Shown here: one piece after another, positions 33,187 through 44,099 of the stretch
Layout: each line of letters begins with the position of its first letter
Numbering within the stretch: the stretch's first letter is position 1
Source: Nyssa sinensis
Lineage: Eukaryota > Streptophyta > Magnoliopsida > Cornales > Nyssaceae
DNA: 64,000 nucleotides
Assembly (NCBI GenBank): GCA_008638375.1
Contig: CM018035.1
Location: 31,397,307 to 31,461,306, forward strand
Direction: 5' to 3'
Notes under the pieces: model-generated
The model's database searches: none
Seen by the model: the letters and a program-made list of their open reading frames with translations, nothing else
Told to the model about the DNA's origin: nothing
Made by a program: the position numbers and the translations under genes

Positions 33187-34920
33187 ATGAGTGAATACGA
33201 GGATCAACCCACTAGGACCCTTCAGGATTACCTTCACCCTACACGCACAGCTACACCATCATGCATCATGTTTCCACCCAATGCTCATCCAATTGATGTT
33301 AATTCGGGGGTGATACAATTACTCCCTACATTTCATGGTTTGGAAAATGAGAATCTATATGTGCATATTAGGGAGTTTGAAGAGGTAGTTGCGACTTTCC
33401 ATAGTCAACATGCAACACAAGACATTGTGAGACTTAAGTTCTTTCCTTTCTCTTTGAAGGATCGAGATAAGAGTTGGCTATACTCACTGAGACCACGGTC
33501 AGTTGGATCGTGGAATGAGATGACCCAAATTTTCTTCACTAAATACTTTCCCCAACACAAGACCAGTGCTTTAAAAAGACAGATTTCTACTTTTGCATAA
33601 AAGGATAGTGAGACTTTGTATCAGTCTTGGGAGAGATTTAAGAAGTTATTGAGTATATGCCCGCACCATGGGTATGAGAGTTGGCGTGTAGTGAGTTATT
33701 TCTATGAGGGACTTACACCTAGAGAGCGCCAATTTGTAGAGATGATGTGCAATGGTGAGTTCCTACAGAAAGATCCTGATGAGGCCATAGAGTACCTTAA
33801 TGAGTTTGCTGAAAAAGCTCATACTTGGACAGGACCTAGTGCTATTGAGAGCACAAATAGTTCACGACCTATAGGGAACCAACATAGTGGGAGAATTTAC
33901 CATCTTAGGGAGGAGGATAACTTGAAAGCTAAGGTTGAGACACTCATTAGGGAGTTAGAGGTGCTAAAGGATAGAGACTTAAAGCCAACACACTTGGCTA
34001 ATCATGCAGAGTCTTTTAGACCATGTTCTGTGTGTGGCGGGGTAGATCACCTTGCCCAAGAGTGTCCCACATCAGCTGAGATGAGAGGGATGTATGAGGA
34101 CCAATGTAATACCTTAGGTATGTACAAAAAGCCCTTCACACCCTACTCTGAGACTTACAATCCAGGGTGGCGAAATCACCCCAATTTTAGCTGGAAATCT
34201 GAGAACCAGCCACATGCACCACCACCTGCACAGCCTCCTAGATCATACCCTGCACCATATCATGTACCAGATCATGCATCTTCATCTTCTAGGAATTCTT
34301 TAGAAGATACTTTGCATGCATTTATTGAAGCACAGGGTAAAACTAACCAAAAATTTGAATCTTTGATCATGCAGGTTGTTGAAGAAAATAAGGAGATAAA
34401 GAGGCAAGTGTCCAAATTGATAAGCTCTTTGAGTGTGAATGAGCGAGGCAGATTCCCTTCCCAAGCTCAGTCCACACCCCAAGGTCAACACATGACGCAG
34501 AAAAATTTGAAGGATGTGAACGCCATTGTGACTCGAAGTGGTAAGTCCTTACACATCCCAACAATGGACAAATCAGAGGATGTGGAAAAGGAACAAGATA
34601 GTAGCAATACTGAGCTGCCCAAGGAACCAGAGGTGATAAAGAGCTATGTTAAGGTACCATTCCCTCAGGCTTTAAAATCAACCAAGCACACTTTGGATCC
34701 TAACAATGAAATCTTAGAGAATCTCAGGCAAGTAAAAATCAATCTTCCTCTTTTGCATGTGATCAAACAAATTCCTACTTATGGAAAAGTCCTTAAAGAT
34801 TTGTGTACAGTTAAGAGGAAGCACCATGTGAAGAAGACAGCATTTCTGACAGAGCAAGTTAGTGCTCTCATTGAGCAGAGAATCCCCCCCAAGTACAAGG
34901 AATGTCCCTGTAGGACAATT
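33187..34920 (+). pseudogene. gag: Athila gag with start of protease, one nonsense mutation
   Basis: It starts MSEYEDQPTRTLQDYLHP. The gag core includes GVIQLLPTFHGLENE, LKFFPFSLKDRDKSWLYSL and FFTKYFPQHKTSALKRQI. A TAA at 33598-33600, where the family has CAA, splits an otherwise single frame. A zinc knuckle, CSVCGGVDHLAQEC (C-X2-C-X4-H-X4-C), follows near 34024. NAIVTRSGKSL and VPFPQALKSTKH are Athila gag-protease landmarks. The active-site part of protease has not been reached at the breakpoint. Confidence 0.9.
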
Positions 34921-35965
34921 GTTAGTACAACAGCAAATGAATCTATGACATGCCTAAAGCGTGGTAGACCTATTGGTGTGAAAGATAAAATTCCTCAAAA
35001 GAAGAAGACATAAGACAATAATAAAGTGGCAATTCTTAAAGAGACCACACATGGTAAAGAAGTGGTAACTCCTAAAGAGACCACACATAGTGAAGAAGTG
35101 GTGACTTCTGAAGAGACCACGCATTATATGATGATTAATCAATCTAACGTTGGTAGAAAAATACCTCTTGAAGAGGTAATACCTCATAAAGAGGATATAT
35201 CCCCTGAAGTGGAACATGTAGCCCCTAAAAAGGCATAAGTATTTGAAAATAAAGATATCTCAATAAATTATATATCCGGTGGAGATATATGGGATGGAAG
35301 TGATATTATTGTTAATCATTTATTTGCTTCCGTAATATCACTTGAAATCACCAGAAGTGACGAAGATCTTAAACCACAAAACGTCGAAGAATATCAACAT
35401 AGAAATGATTGGTCAAAGTGGAAAGAAGCAATACATGTTGAGTTAGACTCATTAACCAAACGAGAGGTATTTGGACTTGTAGTTCAAATGCCTAAAAACG
35501 TAAAGCCTATAGGGTACAAATGGGTCTTTGTACGAAAACATAATGAACAGAATGAAATCATCAGATACAAAGTAAGACTTGTAGCACAAGATTTCTCGCA
35601 GATACCTAGTGTTGATCATGAAGAGACATACTCTCTTATGATAGATACAATTACGTTTCGATTTTTTATCAGTTTATTAGTCTTAGAAGGGCTCGATATG
35701 CGTCTAATGGACGTAGTCACAATATATTTATATGGATCATTTGATAGTGACATATATATATGAAATTCCCTAAAAGATTTAAAATGCCTGAGGCAGGTAA
35801 TGCACAATCTTGAAGCATGTATTCAATAAAACTCCAACGATCATTGTATGGATTGAAGCAGTCAGGGCGCATGTGGTATAATCGTCTCAATGAAAATTTA
35901 TTACAAGAAGGATATGTGAATAACCTAATTTGTCCATGTATTTTCATAAAAAATTCAAACACTGG
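34921..35965 (+). pseudogene. Ty1/copia element: linker and N-terminal RT
   Basis: It resumes with TTANESMTCLKRGRPIG, a copia landmark just before RT, then DLKPQNVEEYQHRNDWSKW, PIGYKWVFVRKHNEQNE, RLVAQDFSQI and DMRLMDVVTIYLYGS. The first 28 codons are fused in frame to Athila protein. Stops and frameshifts (35010, 35236, 35761) disable it. It is cut at 35965 by element P. Confidence 0.85.
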
Positions 35966-37072
35966 GGTTGCGTTTGGATAGTGATTCAAATATGATTTTC
36001 TGAAAAATATTTCTGAAATGTGTTTCAGAATTTTGTAATTAATTTTTGAAAAACTGTGAAAATTTGTTTGGTTATGTTAATCAAAATTCAGTTTCTGAAT
36101 TAAAAATAATGAAAATGCTTTTGGATGTGGTAATCTTAAAACAAATTTAGAGTTGAAAAATATATTGGACATGATTAATTTTTTTTTAAAATTTTTTTTA
36201 AAATTTTATAAAGAGTTTTGTCTTTAAGCAAATTTTAGGTACATGAAACAGATGAAACAAATAGTCAAATAGTAAAAAATGCAAGAACCACCACCCCGCC
36301 AATAGCAATTCCGATGACAAAACCAATGGATATGGTTGATGAGCCAGACGAAGGAGATGGAGGCGTTTACGATGACGGGGGCGGCTGTGAAGATCGTGTG
36401 GTCCCCGGAGAAGGAGGTGAACTCCTAGTCGCCGGCGGAGATGGCGTCGAACCTGATGGCGGAGGTGGAGATGGAGAAGAATCCGGTGTTGGCGGTGGCG
36501 AGTTGGCCGATGCTGGAGGTAGTGGAGAGGTCGATGGCACTGGAGTTGAAAGCAGCGGCGGCGGAGAAGCGACCGGCGCTACAGGAGGTGGCGGAGACTC
36601 AGCGGGAGGAGGAGATGTCGTAGGTGGTTTCTCTGTCAGAGGCCAATCATCTTCAGTTGTAGATTTGATTTGAGAGAAAAAACGAGATCGAGAGAGATTT
36701 TGAGAGACTGAGAGAGGTAGAGAGTGAGATGCAAAGAGAACTGAGTGATTCGATCTGAGAGAAGCCAGCTCGAGAAAGATTTGCAGATCGTGATAGAATG
36801 AGATTTGCAAAGAGTGAGAGAGAGATTTGTGAGATGCAGAGAGACAGATGTGAGGAGGGTGAGATGCACTGTGCGTTGGCCCTTAGGCACTGCTCTCTGT
36901 CATTCGAACAGCCTTAATACGGAGGGTATGTACATGGGTCATTTCTAAAAATATTCAAGTCATATTCTGAGAAACCACTCCCTCAGTCAGCCATTTGGAA
37001 AACTTAAGCAAACAGTTTTTTCAATTCTTGGATAATCAGAATTCAGTTTTGGGTAGCTATCCAAACGAAACC
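35966..37072 (-). mobile_element. Element P: TIR transposon carrying a PERK gene fragment
   Basis: Its ends are GGTTGCGTTTGGATAG and the inverse complement of GGTTTCGTTTGGATAG, one mismatch in 16 bp. The flanks are TGG at 35963-35965 and 37073-37075, a 3-bp duplication; removing the insert restores the copia codons for NTGFAIIVVYIDD. A 3-bp duplication with GG-starting ends suggests a PIF/Harbinger-like origin, but I cannot exclude other superfamilies. No transposase is present. The centre is host-gene sequence. Confidence 0.7.
36250..36890 (-). pseudogene. PERK-type proline-rich receptor kinase, 5' fragment
   Basis: The minus strand carries a CT-rich 5' UTR-like leader (about 36680-36890), then a Pro/Ser/Thr-rich extracellular region with repeats such as SPPPAESPPPP, SPLPPASANSPPPTP and SGSTPSPPATRSSPPSPG. 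A TAA at about 36367 interrupts it, then SPSSGSSTISIGFVIG and IAIGGVVVL match the start of the transmembrane segment of PERK kinases. PERKs are cell-wall-sensing plasma-membrane receptor kinases. The kinase domain is absent and the natural start codon is unclear. The fragment lies wholly inside P. Confidence 0.7.
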
Positions 37073-37075
37073 TGG

Positions 37076-38172
37076 ATTTGCCATAATAGTAGTATATATT
37101 GACGATTTGAACCTTGTAGGGACACCTGAAGAACTTACAAAAGCTATTGCTTATTTAAAGCAAGCGTTGGAAATGAAAGATATGGGAAAAATAAAATTTT
37201 GTTTCAGCTTGCAAATTGAGCACTTCCCAGAAGGAATCCTTTTATATCAATCTACATATTCAGAGAAAGTTCAAAAGCGATTTTATATAAATAAATCTCA
37301 TCCATTAACATTTCCTATAGTTTTTCGATCACTTGATGGGGAGAAAGATCATTTTCACCCTCGACAAGATGATAAGGAAATCCTTAGTCCAGAAGTACCA
37401 TATATTAGTGCAATTAACACTCTCATATATCTTGAAAATTGTACACGATCGGACATTGCATTTTCTATTAATTTGCTAACAAGATACAGTTCTACTCCAA
37501 CTAAAAGGCATTAGAATGGTGTTAGACATATTTTTTGCTATCTTTGCAAAACAATTGATATGAGTTTGCTTTATTCACCAACCTCAAAATCACTATTAGT
37601 CGGGTATGCAGATGTTGGGTATCTTTCTGATCCACACAAAGCCAGATCAAAAACAAGATATGTGTTTACTTGTGGCAAAACTACTATATCGTGGAGATCT
37701 ACAAAGCAAACAATGACTGCCACTTCCTCAAATCATTCTAAAATTCTAGTACTCCATGAGACAAGCCAAAAATGCATATGGTTAAGATTTGTGGTCCAAA
37801 ATATTTGGGAATCATGTGGTTTATCTTTAATTCAAGCTAGCCCGACAACAAGTAGACATAGATAATGCAACGTGTATTGCACAAATTAAAGGCAGCTACA
37901 TTAAATGAGATAGAACCAAGCACATCTCACTAAAGTTCTTTTATACTTATGAATTCTAAAAGAGTGGTGATATTAATGTTCAACAGATACGTTCAAGTGA
38001 CAATCTTGTAGATTTGTTCACAAAAGCTTTGCCAGCAACAACTTTCAAAAAACTAATACATAAATGTGCAATGCGTTTTCTCAAAGATCTTTTATGTTAA
38101 AATCATGTTGCAATGAGAGGGAACATATATTAAGAAGACACTGAAAAATGATGGACATCTAAGAGGGAGTAT
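37076..38172 (+). pseudogene. Ty1/copia element: C-terminal RT, RNase H and polypurine tract
   Basis: The reading VVYIDDLNLVGTPEEL contains the catalytic YxDD box of RT. LEMKDMGKIKFCFSLQIEHF, YISAINTLIYLENCTRSDIA and the RNase H text SKSLLVGYADVGYLSDPHKA with TTISWRSTKQT follow. Many stops occur after 37513. AAGAGGGAGTAT (38161-38172) is the polypurine tract before the 3' LTR. Confidence 0.9.
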
Positions 38173-38523
38173 TGTGAATGTGGATGTCGACATCATAAAT
38201 AACCTAAATCTCTCACCTTCATAAGTGAACTTAATGCTTATAAAAGAAAAGAAAACATGAAGTGGACTTATGACATTAACTCTTAATATATGTCAAACAT
38301 CTATAAATGGATGTGAGTAGTGAAGAAGAAAGATAACTAAGATTGAGAGAGAAAAGAATAATTAGTTTATTGGAAGTGCCCTTTAATCAGCCCATTTTCT
38401 ATTCCTTTTCAATAGTGAAGTTCTTCTTCTTTCGCACGTGGATATAGACTTGAAAGCGAACCACGTAAATCTTTGTATGCACTTGTGTGATTGATAGGTG
38501 TGTATCTATTTTTCTATTTCACA
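38173..38523 (+). repeat. Ty1/copia 3' LTR (351 bp)
   Basis: It starts TGTGAATGTGG right after the polypurine tract and ends ATTTCACA, with TGTGAA/TTCACA inverted ends. The 5' LTR is not in the window. Confidence 0.75.
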
Positions 38524-38702
38524 ACAATCCTAATTTTATTGTTTTATAGATTTATAAATTTTATAGTTGCTAATGAATGATTTCAAGATTCGGCTATCTA
38601 TCTGTACTTTCATCTCACTTGTACAAAAGTTTAAAGAGCTCTAGATTGTACCATAGGATTTTTTTAAAATATTTTTCAGACTTATAGACTTTTCTACTTA
38701 TT
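38524..38702. other. Host DNA between copia and G2
   Basis: AT-rich, with no feature seen. It leads into the TCTAG target site of G2. Confidence 0.5.
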
Positions 38703-38707
38703 TCTAG

Positions 38708-39284
38708 TGATGCTGCACTTTTCGGCTCGCAATAAGTATGAACTCCGTGACCTGTAGAACACTCAGAAAGATGATCAGAGGACCACCGGATTGGCTCCGG
38801 CGGTAGCCGCTCCGATGCTTAAGTAAGTAAAAGAATTGAAAGACTGTATTGAAAGCCAAAGAATGAGCATAAGAAATAAGGCGTACCTCTAGGGTTTAAT
38901 TTATAAGCCGTGGCTTTCCTAAGTTGATTAGGATTCGACGCCATGAATATAGGGATTTGATCATCGGAGATTGCAGTTACCTTGTGGAGCATTGCATAGA
39001 GATAACCATAGAAGGTAGTTCCCTTGTTGAAGATTGCTTCCTTATTCCCTGCTCGGCACCCGCTAAGGCGGTGACGAGTTCTGGAATGTTGGTCTGGACC
39101 TTGTGATCAGTTCTAGATATATATGTTCTGAAGGTGTATGTTCGGTCTCTTCCGACCTGATGTAATGATCTGTATGCTTGAGCTTTTAGTCATTGGCTGA
39201 GTGAGAATCATGTTGGCCGAGCATGAGTCGGATTATGGTCATACGTGTCAAGTGTTGATTGGCCTGTTCTTTTATGGCATATCA
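38708..39284 (-). repeat. G2 3' LTR (577 bp)
   Basis: In plus coordinates it runs TGATGCTGCACTTTTCGG to TTTATGGCATATCA. The polypurine tract (in reverse, AGTTACTCCCCCCCAAGTCC) follows at 39285. Confidence 0.95.
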
Positions 39285-39530
39285 GTTACTCCCCCCCAAG
39301 TCCTAGTTTGATGCTAGCAAGCAACTAGGGCTGAGCCTTTTCTCAGAGAGTCATATGTCCTGTCTGTCCGCCTTCCAAGGCAACTGTTGGGGCGCCATTT
39401 ATTGCGCAGCTGGAGATTAGGTCTTTTCAAGGTCATCATTGTACTGGGCCGATAGTTATGTTTCTCGAAATCATCATTGTTCTGAACCGTCATGGCGTTT
39501 GGGCTTGGTGGGTCCCTTCTGATGCTGTGC

Positions 39531-39540
39531 TTTATAAATA
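39531..39540 (+). promoter_or_regulatory. TATA box of G2 antisense ORF 1
   Basis: TTTATAAATA lies about 170 bp upstream of the ATG at 39709. It is conserved in sequence and distance in G1. Confidence 0.55.
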
Positions 39541-39708
39541 CGGGATGAGATTTCGAAATGACCTTTCCCCGTCATTTTCACTGTGCCAGAAGATTTCATT
39601 CGCCATTGTTGTTCTGTGCGACCTTGAAGAATACTGATTTCCTGAGTTAGAACAGGTTCAACTGATTTTCCCTTTTCTTTTGCTTCTTTCTTCTTGAATC
39701 TGAGAATA

Positions 39709-41629
39709 ATGTCTGCTCCTTCTAAATCCCCAATTGTGAATGAGGGAGTGGGAAGTCCTTCTGAGATGGCTGTTCCGTCTCTTGTGGAAGATGTAGGTAA
39801 CCCTGCTCCCGAAGTTATTGGGGAGAGGCCTGTTGATCCTCCCACTAGTCCTGGAGTTAGGATAGTTGATGCTTTTGAGGAGCCCCGAAACAGGGCTGGG
39901 GAGACTTCTGGTAGGTCTTCCCGTAGAGAAGAAGGGTGAGAGTGCTGTCACTCAGAACCTTCTAGACGAGTGGAGGGTGAAATTCAAATTTCCCCCAAAT
40001 GTGACCTGCAGAGTGCCAGGCCCCATGGATCGTCCTCACAATGTTGAAGCCGGGGAGATTTTGTGTTTACCTTGCCTGGTTTGAAATGGGCTTGAGACTC
40101 CCATTGCCGAATTTAGTCAGGTAGTTCTTTTGTTGGTACAAGCTCTGCCCTGCCGACCTGAATCTCAATAGTTGGCGGCAGCTTCTAGGATTTGTGGTGT
40201 TGGGACACCTAAACAAGGTGGATGTGTCTCTGGACTTGATCCGTAGCAATATGGATTTGAAGTTCAAGCAGGTAGAAGGCCTTTTCTATATGTCCTTCGA
40301 GAAGGGGTTCCGACCCCTGTCCTTCGTTCCCACTTCCAACAAAACGTGGAAGAAGTGGTACTTCTTCTTCGGAGGAGGATGGGAGCATGAAGGCTTTCAG
40401 GAAGGAGAGGCCTCGTCGTTCCCTCGTGTTACGGGTCATAAGGGTGAGGCTTATTCTTTTAGACTTACTTTTAGCCTTGTTATGCCTTTCGAACTGATCA
40501 ACTGATATATCTTTCCTTACTTGTGTGCAGTTAAGAGTGTTTGGAAAAGGCCCGATTTTACTGAAGCACTGCGGGATCAGTACCGAGTACTGCTTTCGAC
40601 TCCTGACTGGGCTCATTCTGTCATTGTAACTCCAGCAAACTTGATGGCTGCCCGTAATGTAGAGCTTAAGAAGAGGCTGACGACGAAGTGGGCTGTGCTG
40701 AAGGCCCCAGTGGTGGGGGAGTCTTCCTCCCGAGCTGAGCCTGATGCCCCCCTTGAAGTGAAAATGAGGAGGTTGATTTCTGGCTCTCCCGAGCCGGCCC
40801 CTACCGAGGCTGAGAAGGAGGCCGAACCTGCCATCCCTGTTTCGGCTGCTCCTCCTACCTCTTCTGGTCCGAGCAGGAGGACTAGGAAAGGGAAAGCACC
40901 TGCTGCACCGTCTGAGCCGTTTAATGAGCCGGACTATCAGATTGCCAAGAGGGCATTTGATCAAATATGGGCTCATGGCCCACACCGATACAGAGGGGAT
41001 GACCCCTCCAATCTGATGACTGAGATGATGAATCTCCAGATGAGGGTAACTTCTGAAGCTTTTTCTTGACTTTCCTTTTTGCTCATTTGTTCATTCTAAA
41101 TTGTCTATCTTGCTTTGTGCAGAGCATGCATAGTTTGGCTGCTCTGATGGTGACCCCCGTGGGCCTTGAAGAGGCCGAGAAGTTGAGGGCCGAGATGGAT
41201 GAGATGAGGCTGGAGCTCGGAACAGCCCGATCCAAGGTTCAGACTGCGAAGGAGGGTCTGAAAGAAGCTACCATCAACCTTAAAGTGGCAGAGTCTGAGA
41301 GGGACATATACGCTCAGAAGGTTGAGGGGCTTCAAGCGGAGTTGGTTAATCTCCGAAGTTCCTTCGATCAGAAGGTTCAGGAGGCAGTTGATCACGCCAG
41401 GGCTGAGACTGAGATGGAATTAAAAGATGAGGTTGAACAGATGGGTGATGACCTGATCCAGTTCAGTTTTGAAAGCTTCCGAACTAGATTCTAGATTCAG
41501 TTCCCAGGTTTTGACGTTTCATCAATCGTTCCCCCTGAACCTACCTCATCTCGTCCTGATCCGGACAAGACGGCTGGGGCTCCCGCCCTTAACTTGGAAG
41601 AGGACGCAGGCCCTTCTGGGAAGTCTTGA
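39709..41629 (+). pseudogene. G2 antisense ORF 1: spliced PMD-like plus coiled-coil protein, frameshifted
   Basis: This is the counterpart of the G1 antisense gene, on the strand opposite to G2 pol. It starts MSAPSKSPIVNEG. A frameshift near 39937 ends the first frame at RSSRREEG, and the protein continues in another frame (KFPPNVTCRVPGPMDRP). Introns 40444-40530 (87 bp) and 41046-41122 (77 bp) have GT-AG ends and join MNLQMR to SMHSLAALMVTP. The C-terminal coiled coil (41130-41490) is well kept. The stop is at 41627-41629, followed by GATCAATAAAATTGA near 41687-41701, a likely poly(A) signal. Confidence 0.65.
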
Positions 41630-41686
41630 GGCTTTATGGGTTTTTATTTTTGCTACCTCTTTTTGATGTAATGAATGTATTCTTCT

Positions 41687-41701
41687 GATCAATAAAATTG
41701 A
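41687..41701 (+). terminator. Poly(A)-signal-like site after antisense ORF 1
   Basis: GATCAATAAAATTGA contains AATAAA about 60 bp after the stop. A nearly identical text, TATCAATAAAATTGA, follows antisense ORF 2 near 43116-43130. Confidence 0.5.
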
Positions 41702-42353
41702 CTTTCCTTCAATTTCTGCTCGTGTTCTTTCCTCCTGTGCAATTTTGTCGCAAGTGTGGCTGCTCTGAGCCTTTCGCATGTTAGATCAACTATCCAGCAA
41801 TCAATAGTCGCTTTCCGAACTTCGATACTTGTCATTGAATAGTGAATGTAGATTAACTTCAACTGTCTCATTATAATAAGATAAGAAAGTAAGTATAATT
41901 AGATAGACAGAGCCTGATAGAGTGGGAGTAGACTTCTGTAGGGCTCTGAGATAGACTGCTCTGAATCAAGAGCTTGTGAAGATAACCAGGCAGCTTGTGC
42001 TTGTAGTTATGATGCTCGACATGCTGTGTTCGAGTACTCAAGTTCGGGATATATCCGAGCTGTTTGGCCTTTGTCATATGACTGGCCTGTCATTAAATAG
42101 TTAAGACTGGAAGATCTGAATCTTGAATAGGGGGTCTGTACACTTAGACTTTGTTCCCCTTTCTGTTAATTTGGGAGCTTCAGTGCTGGGCCGTGGTCTC
42201 TGTTTAGAGAGTTCTGTACCCTGTCTCTTGGTATGTCGAAGAGGCATATTTAATGCACTGTTTATTTATTCGATCGTCGTTTAGAATTTCGAGGCCACTC
42301 TCTTTTTCACAGTTGCGACGGTTCAGTTGGGTGGCTTTTGGACTTCAAGGGTC

Positions 42354-42362
42354 TATATAAAT
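42354..42362 (+). promoter_or_regulatory. TATA box of G2 antisense ORF 2
   Basis: TATATAAAT lies about 110 bp upstream of ATG 42466. The G1 copy reads TCTATATATACG at the same place. Confidence 0.5.
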
Positions 42363-42465
42363 GAAAACGAGGGCACACGGTTGCGCTCAACTTTTTTTTG
42401 ATCCCAAATTGTTCCTTTGTGAGAGAGATTTTATATGCTGCCGAAGTTTTACCACTCGCTCGGAG

Positions 42466-42982
42466 ATGATGGGTGATTCATTGCCTGAGTTAGGAATGAT
42501 TAAACTGTAGCCGAGAGTTAACCTTCCCCTATTTTCAGTCTCCAAGGAAGGATTGAAGGAGGCACAAGTCTTCTTGTTTCCTCTGGCATCCGGTCGAGAT
42601 TCCTCCGATTGGTGGTGGCCCCTCCTTGGTTCAACCGAGGCCTGGAGCATTGGTGATGAAGACGAGGGTGAGTTGCCTCCTCTTCCTCACGTCTTGTCAG
42701 AGATCCTCGCTCCAATCGGCCGGGGTGTGACAACTACTTTGAGAGAGATGAATGTGGGCTGCCTCCTCCCCCTTGTGACTTGGCAGAGACCCTTGCTTCA
42801 ATCTGCTGGGGTGTCATGCCGATTACAAAGGTGGAGAATGAAAAGTCTCCTGAGGCCCAGAGCCCTCATCATCCGTTGGTCATGGAATTGATGATGATGA
42901 TGATGAAATGGCCTGGGCGCTCCTTGATGCAGATTGGGGTTCAGGGCCCCTTCCTTTCAAATGGAGCCGACGGCGGCGGTAA
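42466..42982 (+). pseudogene. G2 antisense ORF 2, hypothetical, with early stop
   Basis: It begins MMGDSLPELGMIKL and meets TAG near 42508 where G1 has TGG. The frame then continues with KEAQVFLFPLASGRDSSDWW. It carries an extra segment relative to G1 (about 42745-42860) and ends with EMAWALLDADWGSGPLPF and a short Arg run before TAA 42980-42982. AATAAA follows near 43121. Function unknown. Confidence 0.5.
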
Positions 42983-43439
42983 TGGGAGTTTTGGATCCTG
43001 TGCCCCTTTATCATCCCGTGAAGAAAAGCCAATATGTTGAGAATCGTAGCTTCTGTAATAGCTTCTATAGTAGCTTCTGTAATGATGTGTTTGTACTGAT
43101 GTAAATCTACTGATTTATCAATAAAATTGAGTCTCTTTTCCTCAGATCTGATGTCTTTGTATTCGATTGTGCTTTTCTGCGTTTAAAACACTTCCTCGTG
43201 CACTTCTGATGTATGAATGCTCTTAAGAATAGATCAAAGAAACTTGAAAAAGTTCTTGAATTAAAGTACTTTACTCCTGATCGGTATCATAGTACTTGTT
43301 GCCTGTTTGACAGATAAGCCAAATAATATAAGTATCGGATCTGAGGTGTTCCGATCTAGGAAACTTTAGTTTGTAGATGCTCGGAACTTCTGTCTTTGGA
43401 TGGACCGAACCATAGAGTTTGCTAATCGAAGACGGACCA

Positions 43440-44075
43440 GGCTCGGAAAGCCTGTGCATTAGGGCGGTCCAGGCTCTAGAGGCCTGTATATTTAAGAAAT
43501 GCACCAAGTATTTAAGACCTGTATACTATGGACCAGGCTCTGAAGGCCTGTGCATTATAGATGGACCAAGTACTGAGACTTGTACATTTATGGACCAGGC
43601 TCTGGAGGCTTGTGCATTAATAGATGGACCAAGTATTGAGACTTGTACATTTATGGACCAGGCTCTAGAGGCCTGTGCATTTATAGATGGACCAAGTATG
43701 AAGACTTGTACATTTTATGGACCAGGCTCTGGAGGCCTGTGCATTTATAGATGGACCAAGTACGAAGACTGGTACATTTATGGACCAGGCTCTAGAGGCC
43801 TGTGCATTTATAGATGGACCAAGTACGAAGACTTGTACATTTATGGACCAGGCTCTGGAGGCCTGTGCATTTATAGATGGACCAAGTACGAAGACTTGTA
43901 CATTTATGGACCAGGCTCTGGAGGCCTGTGCATTCATAGATGGACCAAGTACGAAGACTTGTACATTTATGTTTCAGGCTCTGGAGGCCTGTGCATTCAT
44001 AGATGGACCAAGTACGAAGACTTGTACATTTTATGGACCAGGCTCTAGAGGCCTGTGCATTAATAGATGAACATT
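43440..44075. repeat. G2 63-bp tandem array (about 9-10 units)
   Basis: It is the same family of unit as in G1, here read as GACCAGGCTCTAGAGGCCTG, then TGCATT and AGATGGACCAAGTACGAAGAC. Most periods are 63 bp; some units gain one T (ACATTTTATGG), which breaks the 21-residue frame on the plus strand. Unit sequences are more alike within G2 than between G1 and G2, suggesting array turnover in each lineage. Confidence 0.9.
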
Positions 44076-44099
44076 TTATGGAAGTAAAAGAAAACCTCT

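Larger units (their letters stand above)
31074..34920 (+). mobile_element. Athila-type Ty3/gypsy element, 5' half only
   Basis: It consists of a complete 5' LTR (31074-32844), primer binding site, and gag with part of protease. The rest, including pol, envelope-like region and 3' LTR, is missing. The left edge is a clean LTR start inside copia. The right edge near 34920 falls inside the protein frame and fuses to copia sequence without a visible target duplication, so a deletion removed the 3' part. Confidence 0.85.

Noticed and set aside
36314..36673. Plus-strand Gly/Asp-rich open frame
   Set aside because: It is the reverse reading of the proline-rich PERK fragment. GC-rich Pro repeats open both strands.
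18355..38523. Copia element as a full, recent copy
   Set aside because: No 5' LTR, gag or protease is present in the window and the frame has many stops; it is an old, nested remnant.
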